Of a stretch of DNA of 64,000 bases, positions 53,531 to 61,659 are shown one piece after another. The notes under the pieces were generated by a model that worked only from the letters and a program-made list of their open reading frames with translations, had not been told where the DNA came from and did no database searches. The stretch's first letter is position 1; the number at the start of each line of letters is the position of its first letter. The stretch comes from CALLCD01 sp039196965 (GTDB lineage Bacteria > Pseudomonadota > Alphaproteobacteria > Caulobacterales > Hyphomonadaceae). The DNA lies in NCBI GenBank assembly GCA_039196965.1, contig JBCCUK010000014.1:27119-91118 (forward strand), read 5' to 3'. Both the position numbers and the translations under genes were made by a program.

Positions 53531-55849
53531 ATGGCTGAACGCATTATCCGAAATCTGGCACTAATCATCCTTGCTATTGGGACCTTTCTGTCGCCAATGG
53601 CGTTGGCGCACACACCCCATGACGATGTTTTCGCGGTTACTGTTTCCCCTGATTTCACTGAAGATCAAACAGTCTACACCCTGACCCGGTCAAGCGTATT
53701 GAAATCCACGGATAGCGGAAAAAGCTGGAAGCGTATGATCCGTGGACTGGATAATATACAAATGCTCGTGGACCTCGTGCTCGGACCGGATGGCGAAACG
53801 CTTTACACAGCCTCCCGGGGAGAAGGCGTCTTCAGATCCCTCGATGGCGGAGAGACTTGGATCAATGCCAGCCTGGGCCTCACAGAGCGTCATATTCACA
53901 AGCTTGCCATATCGCCTTTAGACAGCTCCCAAGTGCTAGCCGTGGCAGCACGTGGAGATTTATTTATTACAGAAAACTCCGGCGAAAGTTGGCAGGCACT
54001 TGAAGGGCCGTTCGGCGACGTCACTGCTGCAGCAATCGGCTCGGCCGAGGATGGTTCGGTACTCATCTATGTCGGAACGGTCGAAGGAAAAATTTTTTCT
54101 TCAGGAGGTTTCGATACCTGGGAACAAGTATTTGAAAGCGATGAAAATAGTTCAATTTCAGCGATCGCAGTTCAAGACGGAAGCCTGTCTTTCGGAAACA
54201 ATAATGGCCACCTGTTCTTCCGCTCTGCGACAGCTAACCTTGTAGAGAAGCAGGTCTTTTCAACCGTACCTGCACCAATAACCTCAATCACCTTTTCACC
54301 AGATTTTTCCGCATCAGGACGAATTTATGCAAGCCACTGGAAAGATGGTATTTATTGTGGCCGTGGCACGGACGTGACCTGGGAACTCTGTGACCGCGGT
54401 CTGACGATAGATCAGCAAGCCATCAGTCTTGGACGTCCAAATTTTAGTGAAGTTGCCGTATCGCCAGACTTTGCAGATGATGCCACGCTTTTCGTTGCCG
54501 GATATGATGGTCTGTTCCGGTCGGATACGGCCGGCACCTCGTTTTCCGAGCTGGAAACCTTCCCGATCAATTACATCGTATCAACAACCTTTTCGCCTAA
54601 CTACTCCACAGACAAACAGATGCTCATGACAACGATGCTGTGGGGCCTGTTTGAATCAAATAATGGTGGAGACACGTGGCGAGACATCAATTCGAATGAG
54701 CTGATTGACTATCCAAGGCACAATGGTCTGACGCGATTGTTCCAGCCCGTCTATTCGCCAAATTATGAAAAGGACGATACGATATTTCTGTCGACTTGGT
54801 ATGCTCCCCTGAAATCGACGAATGGCGGAAGAACCTGGCAGAAGCTCGAAGCTCCGCAGACGGACTCTTTTAAGGAGAAACGCCATCAGGCGCTGGTGAT
54901 GGCAGCCTCGCCGGAGTATGCAACGGACCAAACCGTGTTTGCGTCGACCAATTGGGGAGAAATTGTAAGATCTGAGGATGGCGGGCAAACCTTTGAAACC
55001 GTCACAAAGCTTACGGGCAACTCAGGCTCCTTCGCATTCTCCCCTGCCTATGGCACGGATGGGCTGATGTTTGCCGGTGACATTTCGGGCGTTTGGCGAA
55101 GTGCGGATCGCGGCCAAACCTGGTCGCATACGCCGCTTGTGCCAGCCGAGAAACTTGAACCCTATGTGCTGCCTGTCGGTTATCCGCGAAGCGAAATCGT
55201 AGGCTTTTTGAGCTTCCTCGATGTCGAACGCGGCAAAAGCCAAACGCAGAGAATCACTCTTTCACCCGGATTTGAACAGGACGGCATTGTATTCGTTGCC
55301 GGCTCTGAAGGCCTTCATCGATCCGGAGATCGAGGATTGAGCTGGACACCAGTTGATCTGGGCTCATTCTCCGAGCGAAGCTATGTCGAAACCGTTGCGA
55401 TTTCGCCTGACTTTTCGAACGATGGGACGGTGGTCATCTCGGTTCGCGGCAACGGCATGCTGAAATCGACAAATGGCGGTATCAATTTTGCGCCGCTTGC
55501 CACACACATGCTGGATCAGCAGATTCAGTTCTCGCAATTTGATGGAGTGACGCCGAAATTCCCGGCCATCCTGTTCTCGCCCGATTATGCCACGGACCAG
55601 ATGATGTTCGGATATGAGGGCGACCGCTTCTACCGCAGTGCCGACGCAGGTGAAACATGGACGGAAGTCGCCGCGCCGGTGCCCGCTGCGAGCACCAAGC
55701 GCCTGAGATACTACGTAAGGTACATCTATCCGATCCGGTTCTGGGTCGCGGGCTTCGTGCTCCTGGGCGGCGTCGTTTTCCTGTCGCTGCTCGTCTATCT
55801 CTTCCGAGAGAGACTGGGCTTGGCGTCGCCCATGGATTCAAAAGGATAG
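53531..55849 (+). CDS. Asp-box (BNR/sortilin-like) repeat protein with signal peptide and C-terminal TM anchor
   Basis: A 772-residue protein with a signal peptide (ALIILAIGTFLSPMALA), a large exported domain and a TM helix at about 740-762 (FWVAGFVLLGGVVFLSLLVY) before a short basic tail. At least ten Asp-box motifs (S-x-D/N-x-G-x-T/S-W/F) are seen: STDSGKSW, SLDGGETW, TENSGESW, ESNNGGDTW, STNGGRTW, SEDGGQTF, SADRGQTW, SGDRGLSW, STNGGINF and SADAGETW. This is a sortilin/BNR propeller, likely ten blades. It is last in the glycan group, 30 bases after the sulfotransferase. It probably binds or processes an extracellular polymer; no catalytic residues are recognised. Confidence 0.85.
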   Translation: MAERIIRNLALIILAIGTFLSPMALAHTPHDDVFAVTVSPDFTEDQTVYTLTRSSVLKSTDSGKSWKRMIRGLDNIQMLVDLVLGPDGETLYTASRGEGVFRSLDGGETWINASLGLTERHIHKLAISPLDSSQVLAVAARGDLFITENSGESWQALEGPFGDVTAAAIGSAEDGSVLIYVGTVEGKIFSSGGFDTWEQVFESDENSSISAIAVQDGSLSFGNNNGHLFFRSATANLVEKQVFSTVPAPITSITFSPDFSASGRIYASHWKDGIYCGRGTDVTWELCDRGLTIDQQAISLGRPNFSEVAVSPDFADDATLFVAGYDGLFRSDTAGTSFSELETFPINYIVSTTFSPNYSTDKQMLMTTMLWGLFESNNGGDTWRDINSNELIDYPRHNGLTRLFQPVYSPNYEKDDTIFLSTWYAPLKSTNGGRTWQKLEAPQTDSFKEKRHQALVMAASPEYATDQTVFASTNWGEIVRSEDGGQTFETVTKLTGNSGSFAFSPAYGTDGLMFAGDISGVWRSADRGQTWSHTPLVPAEKLEPYVLPVGYPRSEIVGFLSFLDVERGKSQTQRITLSPGFEQDGIVFVAGSEGLHRSGDRGLSWTPVDLGSFSERSYVETVAISPDFSNDGTVVISVRGNGMLKSTNGGINFAPLATHMLDQQIQFSQFDGVTPKFPAILFSPDYATDQMMFGYEGDRFYRSADAGETWTEVAAPVPAASTKRLRYYVRYIYPIRFWVAGFVLLGGVVFLSLLVYLFRERLGLASPMDSKG

Positions 55850-55949
55850 CACCAGATCCGAGGCGATCAGATAACTGGGGTGAATATGGTAGCCCGAGTC
55901 CCGTCACGAGGCGACGCAAATGCTGCCCCGCGCTCGAGATTTCGAGATA

Positions 55950-57341
55950 TCAGTAGCGATAATGGTCCGGCTTGAACGGCCCGGCCTGTTCCACGCCGAT
56001 ATAATCGGCCTGCTCGCCGGACAGCTCGGTGAGTCCGACACCAAGTTTTTCGAGGTGAAGAAGAGCCACTTTTTCATCAAGGTGCTTCGGCAGCGTGTAG
56101 ACCTTGTTCTCATAATCGCCAGCATTCTGGTGAAGCTCGATCTGAGCAAGAGTCTGATTGGTGAAGCTGGCCGACATTACGAATGACGGGTGCCCCGTGG
56201 CGTTGCCGAGGTTCACAAGGCGGCCTTCGGACAGAAGAATGATCCGCTTGCCATTGGGAAAGGTGATCATGTCCACCTGGGGTTTGATATTGGTCCACTC
56301 GAAATTCCGCAGCCCCTCAACCTGAATTTCATTGTCGAAGTGACCGATATTGCAGACGATCGCCATGTCCTTCATCTGGCGCATATGGTCGACGGTGATG
56401 ATGTCCTTGTTGCCCGTGGCGGTGACGAAAATATCTGCTTCCGGAGCCATGGTATCGAGCGTCTGCACATTGTAACCATCCATAGCGGCCTGCAGGGCGC
56501 AGATCGGGTCAACTTCCGAAACGGTAACGCGAGCACCGGACCCGGCAAGGGAGGCCGCCGATCCTTTGCCGACGTCACCATAACCAGCAACAAAGGCTTT
56601 CTTGCCTGCCATCATCACATCGGTGCCACGGCGGATCGCATCAACAAGGCTTTCCTTACAACCGTATTTGTTGTCGAACTTAGACTTGGTAACGCTGTCA
56701 TTGACGTTGATCGCCGGGAAAGCGAGCTCTCCGCGCTCAGCCATCTGGTAAAGGCGCATGACACCGGTGGTCGTTTCTTCGGAGACGCCCTTGATGCCCG
56801 CCTTGGTTTTGGCGAACCAGCCGAGGCTCATCGACATACGTTCCTTGATCTGATTGAAGAGAGCTACTTCTTCTTCAGAGCCCGGATTATCCAGCACGGA
56901 TGGATCGGATTCGGCCTTCTCACCTAGCACCAGATAGAGGGTCGCGTCGCCGCCATCGTCTAGGATCAAATTGGGGGCCCAGCCATCAGGGCCATGGAAA
57001 ATCCGGTCCGCGAACTCCCAATACTCCTCAAGCGTTTCACCCTTATGGGCAAAGACTGGTGTGCCATTGTCGGCAATCGCAGCGGCGGCGTGGTCCTGGG
57101 TCGAGTAGATATTGCAGCTCGCCCAGCGCACTTCCGCGCCAAGAGCCTCCAGCGTCTGGATCAGCACAGCGGTCTGAATCGTCATGTGGAGCGATCCGGC
57201 AATGCGCGCGCCTTTCAGAGGTTGCGACGGCCCGAACTCGGCACGCGCGGCCATCAAGCCTGGCATTTCTGTTTCCGCGATCGCAATTTCCTTACGCCCG
57301 AATTCGGCAAGGGAAATATCGGCGACGGCATAATCGGACAT
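55950..57341 (-). CDS. ahcY: Adenosylhomocysteinase (S-adenosylhomocysteine hydrolase)
   Basis: Splits SAH into adenosine and homocysteine, relieving product inhibition of SAM-dependent methyltransferases such as the CFA-like enzyme. The 463 residues include substrate contacts AGSLHMTIQTAVLIQTL and CNIYSTQDHAAAAIA, the central NVNDSVTKSKFDN, the NAD-binding VAGYGDVGKGSAASLAGSGA, and the C-terminal KPDHYRY that closes the active site. The 40-residue insert of the longer proteobacterial type is present. Upstream (57342-57530) lies a notable repeat and two hairpins shared with the divergent EF-hand gene. Confidence 0.98.
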   Translation of the reverse strand: MSDYAVADISLAEFGRKEIAIAETEMPGLMAARAEFGPSQPLKGARIAGSLHMTIQTAVLIQTLEALGAEVRWASCNIYSTQDHAAAAIADNGTPVFAHKGETLEEYWEFADRIFHGPDGWAPNLILDDGGDATLYLVLGEKAESDPSVLDNPGSEEEVALFNQIKERMSMSLGWFAKTKAGIKGVSEETTTGVMRLYQMAERGELAFPAINVNDSVTKSKFDNKYGCKESLVDAIRRGTDVMMAGKKAFVAGYGDVGKGSAASLAGSGARVTVSEVDPICALQAAMDGYNVQTLDTMAPEADIFVTATGNKDIITVDHMRQMKDMAIVCNIGHFDNEIQVEGLRNFEWTNIKPQVDMITFPNGKRIILLSEGRLVNLGNATGHPSFVMSASFTNQTLAQIELHQNAGDYENKVYTLPKHLDEKVALLHLEKLGVGLTELSGEQADYIGVEQAGPFKPDHYRY

Positions 57342-57418
57342 AATCTGTCCCCTTCAATCTGGATGGTCTGAAATCTCGCTGCCTCTTAGCAACTGAACGT
57401 CTATACGGCAACATAGAT

Positions 57419-57442
57419 ATAAACGTATGTTTGTATGTTTAT
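57419..57442. promoter_or_regulatory. Inverted repeat enclosing a tandem 8-mer, upstream of ahcY
   Basis: ATAAAC (57419-57424) and GTTTAT (57437-57442) are inverted repeats enclosing GTATGTTTGTAT; the 8-mer GTATGTTT is also tandemly repeated at 57425-57432 and 57433-57440. It lies 78 bases from the ahcY start and 89 from the EF-hand start. Operator-like; SAH-responsive regulators (for example SahR) act before ahcY in other proteobacteria, but this site matches no consensus I can recall. Confidence 0.45.
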
Positions 57443-57448
57443 GTAATT

Positions 57449-57486
57449 TGGGCAAGCCCAGCTGAAAAATGATGTGGTTTTTCAGC
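57449..57486. repeat. Two adjacent perfect hairpins in the ahcY/EF-hand intergenic region
   Basis: TGGGC-AA-GCCCA (57449-57460) is a perfect five-base palindrome with a two-base loop, directly followed by GCTGAAAAA (57461-57469) and TTTTTCAGC (57478-57486), a perfect nine-base inverted repeat with an eight-base loop. They could attenuate ahcY or EF-hand transcription or be protein-binding sites. Confidence 0.5.
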
Positions 57487-57530
57487 AACAGTCCGCCTAG
57501 TCTGCGAGAAGTAGCTTTAGGTACTCTCTT

Positions 57531-58100
57531 ATGACGCGTCTCTTTCTGCTCTGCACATCAGCCATGTTTGCTCTGCCGATCGCAGCTTCAGCGCAGGACC
57601 CGGTACGCCTGCCAGGTCAGGGAGAAGTAAAACGCGATGCAGCGCCGCAGCTTAAAAAAGCTGATCGGCTGATACCGGGTGGCGGGCTGCTGCTGAGTTT
57701 CGACACCGATCAGGACGGACGCGTGTCCGACGCGGAGCTGATGGCCGGGATTGAGAGCGCGTTTGCAGAAGCTGATAATAATGCCGACGGCTTTCTAACG
57801 CCGCTAGAGCAGATCAGTTGGTCGGAGAGTTTACCGACGCGCGATGCCAGCCTTTCAAACCCGGCACGGTTTGATCCCAATCTCGATCGGCGGGTCAGTT
57901 CCGAAGAGTTTCACACGGTGATCGTTGGGTTCGCCGAGGACGTGTCCGATGAAGAAACCGGAGAAATCGTTCTGGCTTCCCTGAAAGCCAAACGCCGGGT
58001 GCGAAATGGCGATGATAGCGCAGAGGGCGAAGACCGCCCGTCGAGGCGGCGCGGACCGAATGCGAGCTCTGCTCGCGGTGCCCCCGCTAATGGGAGCTAG
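57531..58100 (+). CDS. Secreted EF-hand calcium-binding protein
   Basis: A 189-residue periplasmic protein with a signal peptide (FLLCTSAMFALPIAASA). Three EF-hand loops are visible: Asp58-Glu69 (DTDQDGRVSDAE, canonical), Asp82-Glu93 (DNNADGFLTPLE) and Asp115-Glu126 (DPNLDRRVSSEE). The tail after about 160 is basic, Arg/Ser/Ala-rich. It probably binds calcium loosely like other bacterial EF-hand proteins. Convergent with ptsH, overlapping its end by 14 bases. Role unknown. Confidence 0.88.
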   Translation: MTRLFLLCTSAMFALPIAASAQDPVRLPGQGEVKRDAAPQLKKADRLIPGGGLLLSFDTDQDGRVSDAELMAGIESAFAEADNNADGFLTPLEQISWSESLPTRDASLSNPARFDPNLDRRVSSEEFHTVIVGFAEDVSDEETGEIVLASLKAKRRVRNGDDSAEGEDRPSRRRGPNASSARGAPANGS

Positions 58101-58413
58101 GGCGCTCTGGGTCCTCGCGACCCGCTTCTTCCCGATCCACACGAAGTTCACCGAAACCGTTCGAGACAAGCAGCTGTAAGGCACCTGCCGCTACTTCAGC
58201 GTCTTCGCCTTCAGCAATAATCTCGATCTCCGCGCCCTTATGCGCCGCCAGTAGCATCAGATCCATAATATGTGTGCCGTTCACCGTGAGCCCGTTAAAA
58301 GTAACTGAAATAGCTGAACGATATGTGCCTGCAATCCTGGCGAAGGAGGCCGATGCACGGGCATGTAAGCCCTTCTTGTTGACGATCGTCACGCGCTGCG
58401 ACGCCTTTGGCAT
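58087..58413 (-). CDS. ptsH: HPr phosphocarrier with His at the Ser46 position
   Basis: HPr of the alphaproteobacterial PTS. The phospho-accepting His17 lies in GLHARASASFARIAGTY. Aligned to Bacillus HPr by VNGxxIM and KGAEI, the regulatory serine (Ser46) corresponds to His48 in NGTHIMDLMLLAAHKGAEIE, and Gly49 becomes Asp. His48 is encoded at 58270-58272. The serine is the target of HPr kinase, whose gene normally sits nearby in this locus but is not seen. The C-terminal 20 residues are an acidic/basic tail. ATG 58413 is preferred over TTG 58425. Translated after the EIIA gene; the frame gap is 8 bases. Confidence 0.92.
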   Translation of the reverse strand: MPKASQRVTIVNKKGLHARASASFARIAGTYRSAISVTFNGLTVNGTHIMDLMLLAAHKGAEIEIIAEGEDAEVAAGALQLLVSNGFGELRVDREEAGREDPERPSSH

Positions 58414-58421
58414 CAAACAGC

Positions 58422-58838
58422 TCAAGCCCGCTTTTCCAGGAGCTGTGAGGCGATTGATATATACTTTCGGCCCGCATCGCTCGCCGCTTGAGCCGCCTCG
58501 GCGAGCGTCGTCGAATCGCGCACCTCGGCAAGTTTAATCAGCATTGGCAGGTTCACCCCAGCGATGACTTCAATATCTCCCTTGGGCATAACCGAGATGG
58601 CGAGGTTAGACGGCGTGCCGCCAAACATATCCGTCAAAATGATGACCCCACTTCCCCTGTCGCAAGCTCTTGCCGTTTCTATAATCTGGTCGCGCCGAGC
58701 TTCCATATCGTCATCGGCTTCTATCGAAATGGCCCGGAAAATCTCCTGCGGCCCTACTACATGCTCAGCTGCGGCGACGAGCTCGCGGGCGAGTTTCCCA
58801 TGGCTAACAACAACTACTCCGATCATTTTTGCGTCCAT
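58422..58838 (-). CDS. PTS EIIA component, mannose-class (EIIA-Man-like)
   Basis: A 138-residue phosphoryl-transfer protein accepting phosphate from HPr. The active His is in VVVSHGKLARELVAA (His13 from ATG 58838, His9 from ATG 58826). Family motifs: IIETARACDRGSGVIILTDM, FGGTPSNLAISVM and VIAGVNLPMLIKL. No membrane EIIB/C/D subunits accompany it, as in the incomplete regulatory PTS of alphaproteobacteria (often named manX or ptsM). ATG 58838 is preceded by GGTGGA at short distance; ATG 58826 is the alternative start. Confidence 0.9.
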   Translation of the reverse strand: MDAKMIGVVVVSHGKLARELVAAAEHVVGPQEIFRAISIEADDDMEARRDQIIETARACDRGSGVIILTDMFGGTPSNLAISVMPKGDIEVIAGVNLPMLIKLAEVRDSTTLAEAAQAASDAGRKYISIASQLLEKRA

Positions 58839-59028
58839 TTTCCACCGGCAATCGTAACGATGACGTGAGACATCGACTGACGCAATACTAAATCCTGGCG
58901 CTAAGGTGCGGCAATCGCTGCACAATTGCGCCAATGTTACGCTTCATTGCGTTGACAACTGAACCGTTCACCGGCCTCACTCGTCGGAAGACTACTACTG
59001 TTCCAATGGGCTTTTGACAGGTTTGATA

Positions 59029-60738
59029 ATGGTCTTTCAATATATGCCATCAATATCTTCAGCCGCTAAGGTGATCGTTGCGATCCTGCTCTTTGCACTG
59101 ACAGCCTGTAGCGGGTCGGATGACAGCACGCCCGCCCCACCGCCGCCAGCGGGCGGACCTCCCCCACCACCAACCTCAGGCGCAGTAACAATCAGCGGTG
59201 CCGTAACCTTCGAAGATGTGGGGGTCGAAACGACGAATAACGATTTTGTGCTCGACTTGTCTGATCTTTCCGCCCTGCCCGCTCGAGGTGTTGTCATCGA
59301 AGCAGTGAATGCGGCCGGTGCAGTGGTGGCCTCCACGATCACCAGTGACAGCGGAGCCTATTCGCTCGACGTCGCTGCCAATACGGATATCCGTATCCAG
59401 GTGGAAGCCCGACTCCTACAGACTTCGGGAGCGAGTTGGGATGTCCCGGTACTCGATAATACCAGCGGAAATGCACTTTACGTGCTACAGGGTAGCCTGA
59501 CCAATAGCGGAGCAACGAACTCAACGCGGGATCTTTTCGCTCCGTCGGGTTCTGACGGCGTGTCATCTTATACCGGCGAACGCGCCGCAGCTCCGTTTGC
59601 AATCCTTGATGAAATCCTGAACGGATTGAGATTGATCGAAACACAGAGCCCAGGATTGGCCTTCCCGCCGCTACAGATTTTTTGGAGCATCGACAACCGA
59701 CCGAGTGGCGGAGACATTTCAGATGGTGAGATCAGTTCGACATCTTTCACGACAGGGGGCGCAGCGGTCGGAAATGTTCCCACTATCTTCGTTCTGGGGG
59801 ATGTTGACACCGATACTGATGAATATGATGAGCACGTCATCACCCATGAGTTCGGACATTACTTTCAGGCGCTGATCTCTCGCGACGATACGATTGGCGG
59901 GGCCCACAGCCTCGACAGTTTACTAGATGCCCGGGTCGCCTTCAGTGAAGGATGGGGCAATGCATTTGCCGCCATCGTGACAGGCGATCCGATTTACGTG
60001 GATGCGGGAATTGGCAATCAGCTTGGCTTTGCGTTCAATCTGGAGTTGAATGGTATTGGTGCCTTTCTGGACGCAAATGGCTGGTATGGTGAGTCCTCGG
60101 TGCAATCGATCTTGTTTGATGTGTTTGATTCGAACAGCGATGGGCCGGACAGTATCTCGGTTGGGTTCGGCCCCCTCTTTGACGCATTCACCAGCCCAGG
60201 CTTCACGAACAATGATGCGGCGACGACTATATTCTCATTCACCGAAGCTCTTCTGAACCAGCCCGGGATTAGCGAGGCAGCCGTGGCGGCATTGCTTGCT
60301 CCTCAAGATATAAACGGCAGCGGCGATTTTGGCCTCGGCGAAACAAATGATGGCGGCATCAGCCAGTCTCTTCCTGTTTTCGTGCCTTACACTGTCGGTG
60401 ATCCGGCGATTACCATTTGCTCGATCGATGATGCAGGTGAGGTCAACCGGCTTGGAAATCGGATCCTTATCGCCATGGAAAACCCTGCTTCCGGCATATC
60501 CACTATACGTATGGAACGTGTGTCCGGACTAACAAACCGCGATCCGGACTTCACGATACGGAACGAGGGTGATTTCATTGCAGCCGGCCTTAGCGCCAAT
60601 GACGATATTGAAGTGATCACGACCAACCTTCCAGCTGGGTTACTTATTGTCGATGCTCGCGACTTCGAAAATACTGACCCAGACGATTTAAGCGGTGCGC
60701 CGCCAGGTGACGCCTGCTATAATTTCTCCGCGAATTGA
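59029..60738 (+). CDS. Lipoprotein with a zinc-metalloprotease motif
   Basis: A 569-residue protein, first of a two-gene unit. The lipobox FALTAC makes Cys27 the anchor. A Pro/Gly-rich spacer (PAPPPPAGGPPPPPTSG) leads to a beta-sandwich-like domain with LPARGVVIEAVNAAGAVVAS, and a catalytic segment with HVITHEFGHYFQ: His273, Glu274 and His277 form HExxH, and a glutamate about 30 residues on (Glu307 in FSEGWGNAFA) could be the third ligand. The C-terminal third is beta-rich with no known hallmark. I cannot assign a peptidase family beyond zincin-like. The frame extends upstream to 59014, but ATG 59029 fits the lipoprotein signal. Confidence 0.8.
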   Translation: MVFQYMPSISSAAKVIVAILLFALTACSGSDDSTPAPPPPAGGPPPPPTSGAVTISGAVTFEDVGVETTNNDFVLDLSDLSALPARGVVIEAVNAAGAVVASTITSDSGAYSLDVAANTDIRIQVEARLLQTSGASWDVPVLDNTSGNALYVLQGSLTNSGATNSTRDLFAPSGSDGVSSYTGERAAAPFAILDEILNGLRLIETQSPGLAFPPLQIFWSIDNRPSGGDISDGEISSTSFTTGGAAVGNVPTIFVLGDVDTDTDEYDEHVITHEFGHYFQALISRDDTIGGAHSLDSLLDARVAFSEGWGNAFAAIVTGDPIYVDAGIGNQLGFAFNLELNGIGAFLDANGWYGESSVQSILFDVFDSNSDGPDSISVGFGPLFDAFTSPGFTNNDAATTIFSFTEALLNQPGISEAAVAALLAPQDINGSGDFGLGETNDGGISQSLPVFVPYTVGDPAITICSIDDAGEVNRLGNRILIAMENPASGISTIRMERVSGLTNRDPDFTIRNEGDFIAAGLSANDDIEVITTNLPAGLLIVDARDFENTDPDDLSGAPPGDACYNFSAN

Positions 60739-60749
60739 GGGCACAAACG

Positions 60750-61307
60750 ATGATCATCAGACCGTTTCTCGCTGCTACAATAGCCTGCTCTTTAGGGGCC
60801 TGCACGCAAGAGACCGACGATGCGTCAATCGATATTGTCCAGCCTTCCGATGCTGCGGATACATTCCACAAACATCATATGGCGACTGTCAAACCCGGTG
60901 CCAATGTCCAGTTTCAAACGCAGCTGCGTGAAACGCTTTCACCTGGCGACGCGGGCGCGCTTGAGATCACGATCATTGAAGGGCACCGCTCTGGACAGAT
61001 GCGAGTCACAGCGAGCACATCGGATGGTATCGAACTCTTCACAACAGAGGATGAGACAACAATCGATTTAGGCGACAGCGACACCCACGAGTGGACCGTG
61101 TATTTCGATACCGAGGAGGCCGGAAAATTCTACGTAAACCTCAATGCGCGTGTCGAAACGCCAATTGGTGCGTTCACGAGAAGCCATGCTGTGCCAATTG
61201 TCGTCGGATCGCCTGAACAAAAATCTGATACAGGCCGAAGCGAGACTGTCACCCAAGATGGCGATCTGGTAATCATGATGGACGCGGTGGAAACTATCTC
61301 GCAGTAA
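60750..61307 (+). CDS. Small lipoprotein, unrecognised
   Basis: A 185-residue protein with lipobox SLGAC (Cys18). The rest is Asp/Glu/Thr-rich and strand-forming (ALEITIIEGHRSGQMRVTAS, EEAGKFYVNLNARVETPIG, THEWTVYFDT), as in a beta-sandwich periplasmic protein. It starts 11 bases after the metalloprotease gene, after GAGGG, so both are co-transcribed and may work together, for example as a subunit or substrate. No family recognised. Confidence 0.75.
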   Translation: MIIRPFLAATIACSLGACTQETDDASIDIVQPSDAADTFHKHHMATVKPGANVQFQTQLRETLSPGDAGALEITIIEGHRSGQMRVTASTSDGIELFTTEDETTIDLGDSDTHEWTVYFDTEEAGKFYVNLNARVETPIGAFTRSHAVPIVVGSPEQKSDTGRSETVTQDGDLVIMMDAVETISQ

Positions 61308-61328
61308 TCACGAAAAATCACCACAAAA

Positions 61329-61377
61329 AAACAACCTTAAGAAGATTTTTTACGTTATATAAATCTTATAGTTGTTT
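61329..61377. repeat. Nested inverted repeat in an AT-rich intergenic region
   Basis: Outer arms AAACAAC (61329-61335) and GTTGTTT (61371-61377) and inner arms AAGATTT (61342-61348) and AAATCTT (61361-61367) form a nested palindrome around a 12-base core, in DNA much richer in A+T than its surroundings. It ends 11 bases before the pilin-like ORF and 22 bases after the lipoprotein stop; it could terminate the lipoprotein mRNA or bind a regulator. Confidence 0.45.
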
Positions 61378-61387
61378 ACCTCGGCGG

Positions 61388-61654
61388 ATGAAACATCCGG
61401 CATTCACACGCAGACAGCTTTTTCTCGGCACTCCAAGAGCAGATCAGGCTGGCGACCAGCAGAAACTGTCTCTCCTGGAAGATGAGCGGGGTGCCACAGG
61501 TTTGGAGTACGCTCTTATTGCGGCACTCGTTGGTCTAACACTCTGGAATGGCGCTACGATCCTCGGCCGGCGGACCCGGCAGAGCCTCAATTGCTCGGGG
61601 CGAACTGTCCGCCGCGCGTCGCGTGGCAGATCGCCACCAAGGTGTGCAGGGTGA
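61388..61654 (+). CDS. Flp/Fap pilin-like small protein (orphan)
   Basis: An 88-residue ORF with the type IVb pilin core: LSLLEDERGATGLEYALIAA followed by LVGLTLWNGATILG. Prepilin peptidase would cleave after the Gly of ERG, leaving ATGLEY with Glu5 and Tyr6 as in Flp. The leader is long (35 residues) and the C-terminal 30 residues are Arg/Ser/Cys-rich and unlike Flp. No tad assembly gene lies near. It could be a decayed or frameshifted pilin, or an unrelated short membrane protein. Start ATG 61388 has a weak ribosome binding site. Confidence 0.5.
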   Translation: MKHPAFTRRQLFLGTPRADQAGDQQKLSLLEDERGATGLEYALIAALVGLTLWNGATILGRRTRQSLNCSGRTVRRASRGRSPPRCAG

Positions 61655-61659
61655 TTTGA

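Noticed and set aside
56190..56927. 245-codon plus-strand ORF opposite ahcY
   Set aside because: Shadow of a highly conserved enzyme on the other strand.
57342..57418. SAH or SAM-II riboswitch before ahcY
   Set aside because: I looked for the conserved riboswitch core in the ahcY leader and could not match it; only protein-operator-like repeats are seen.
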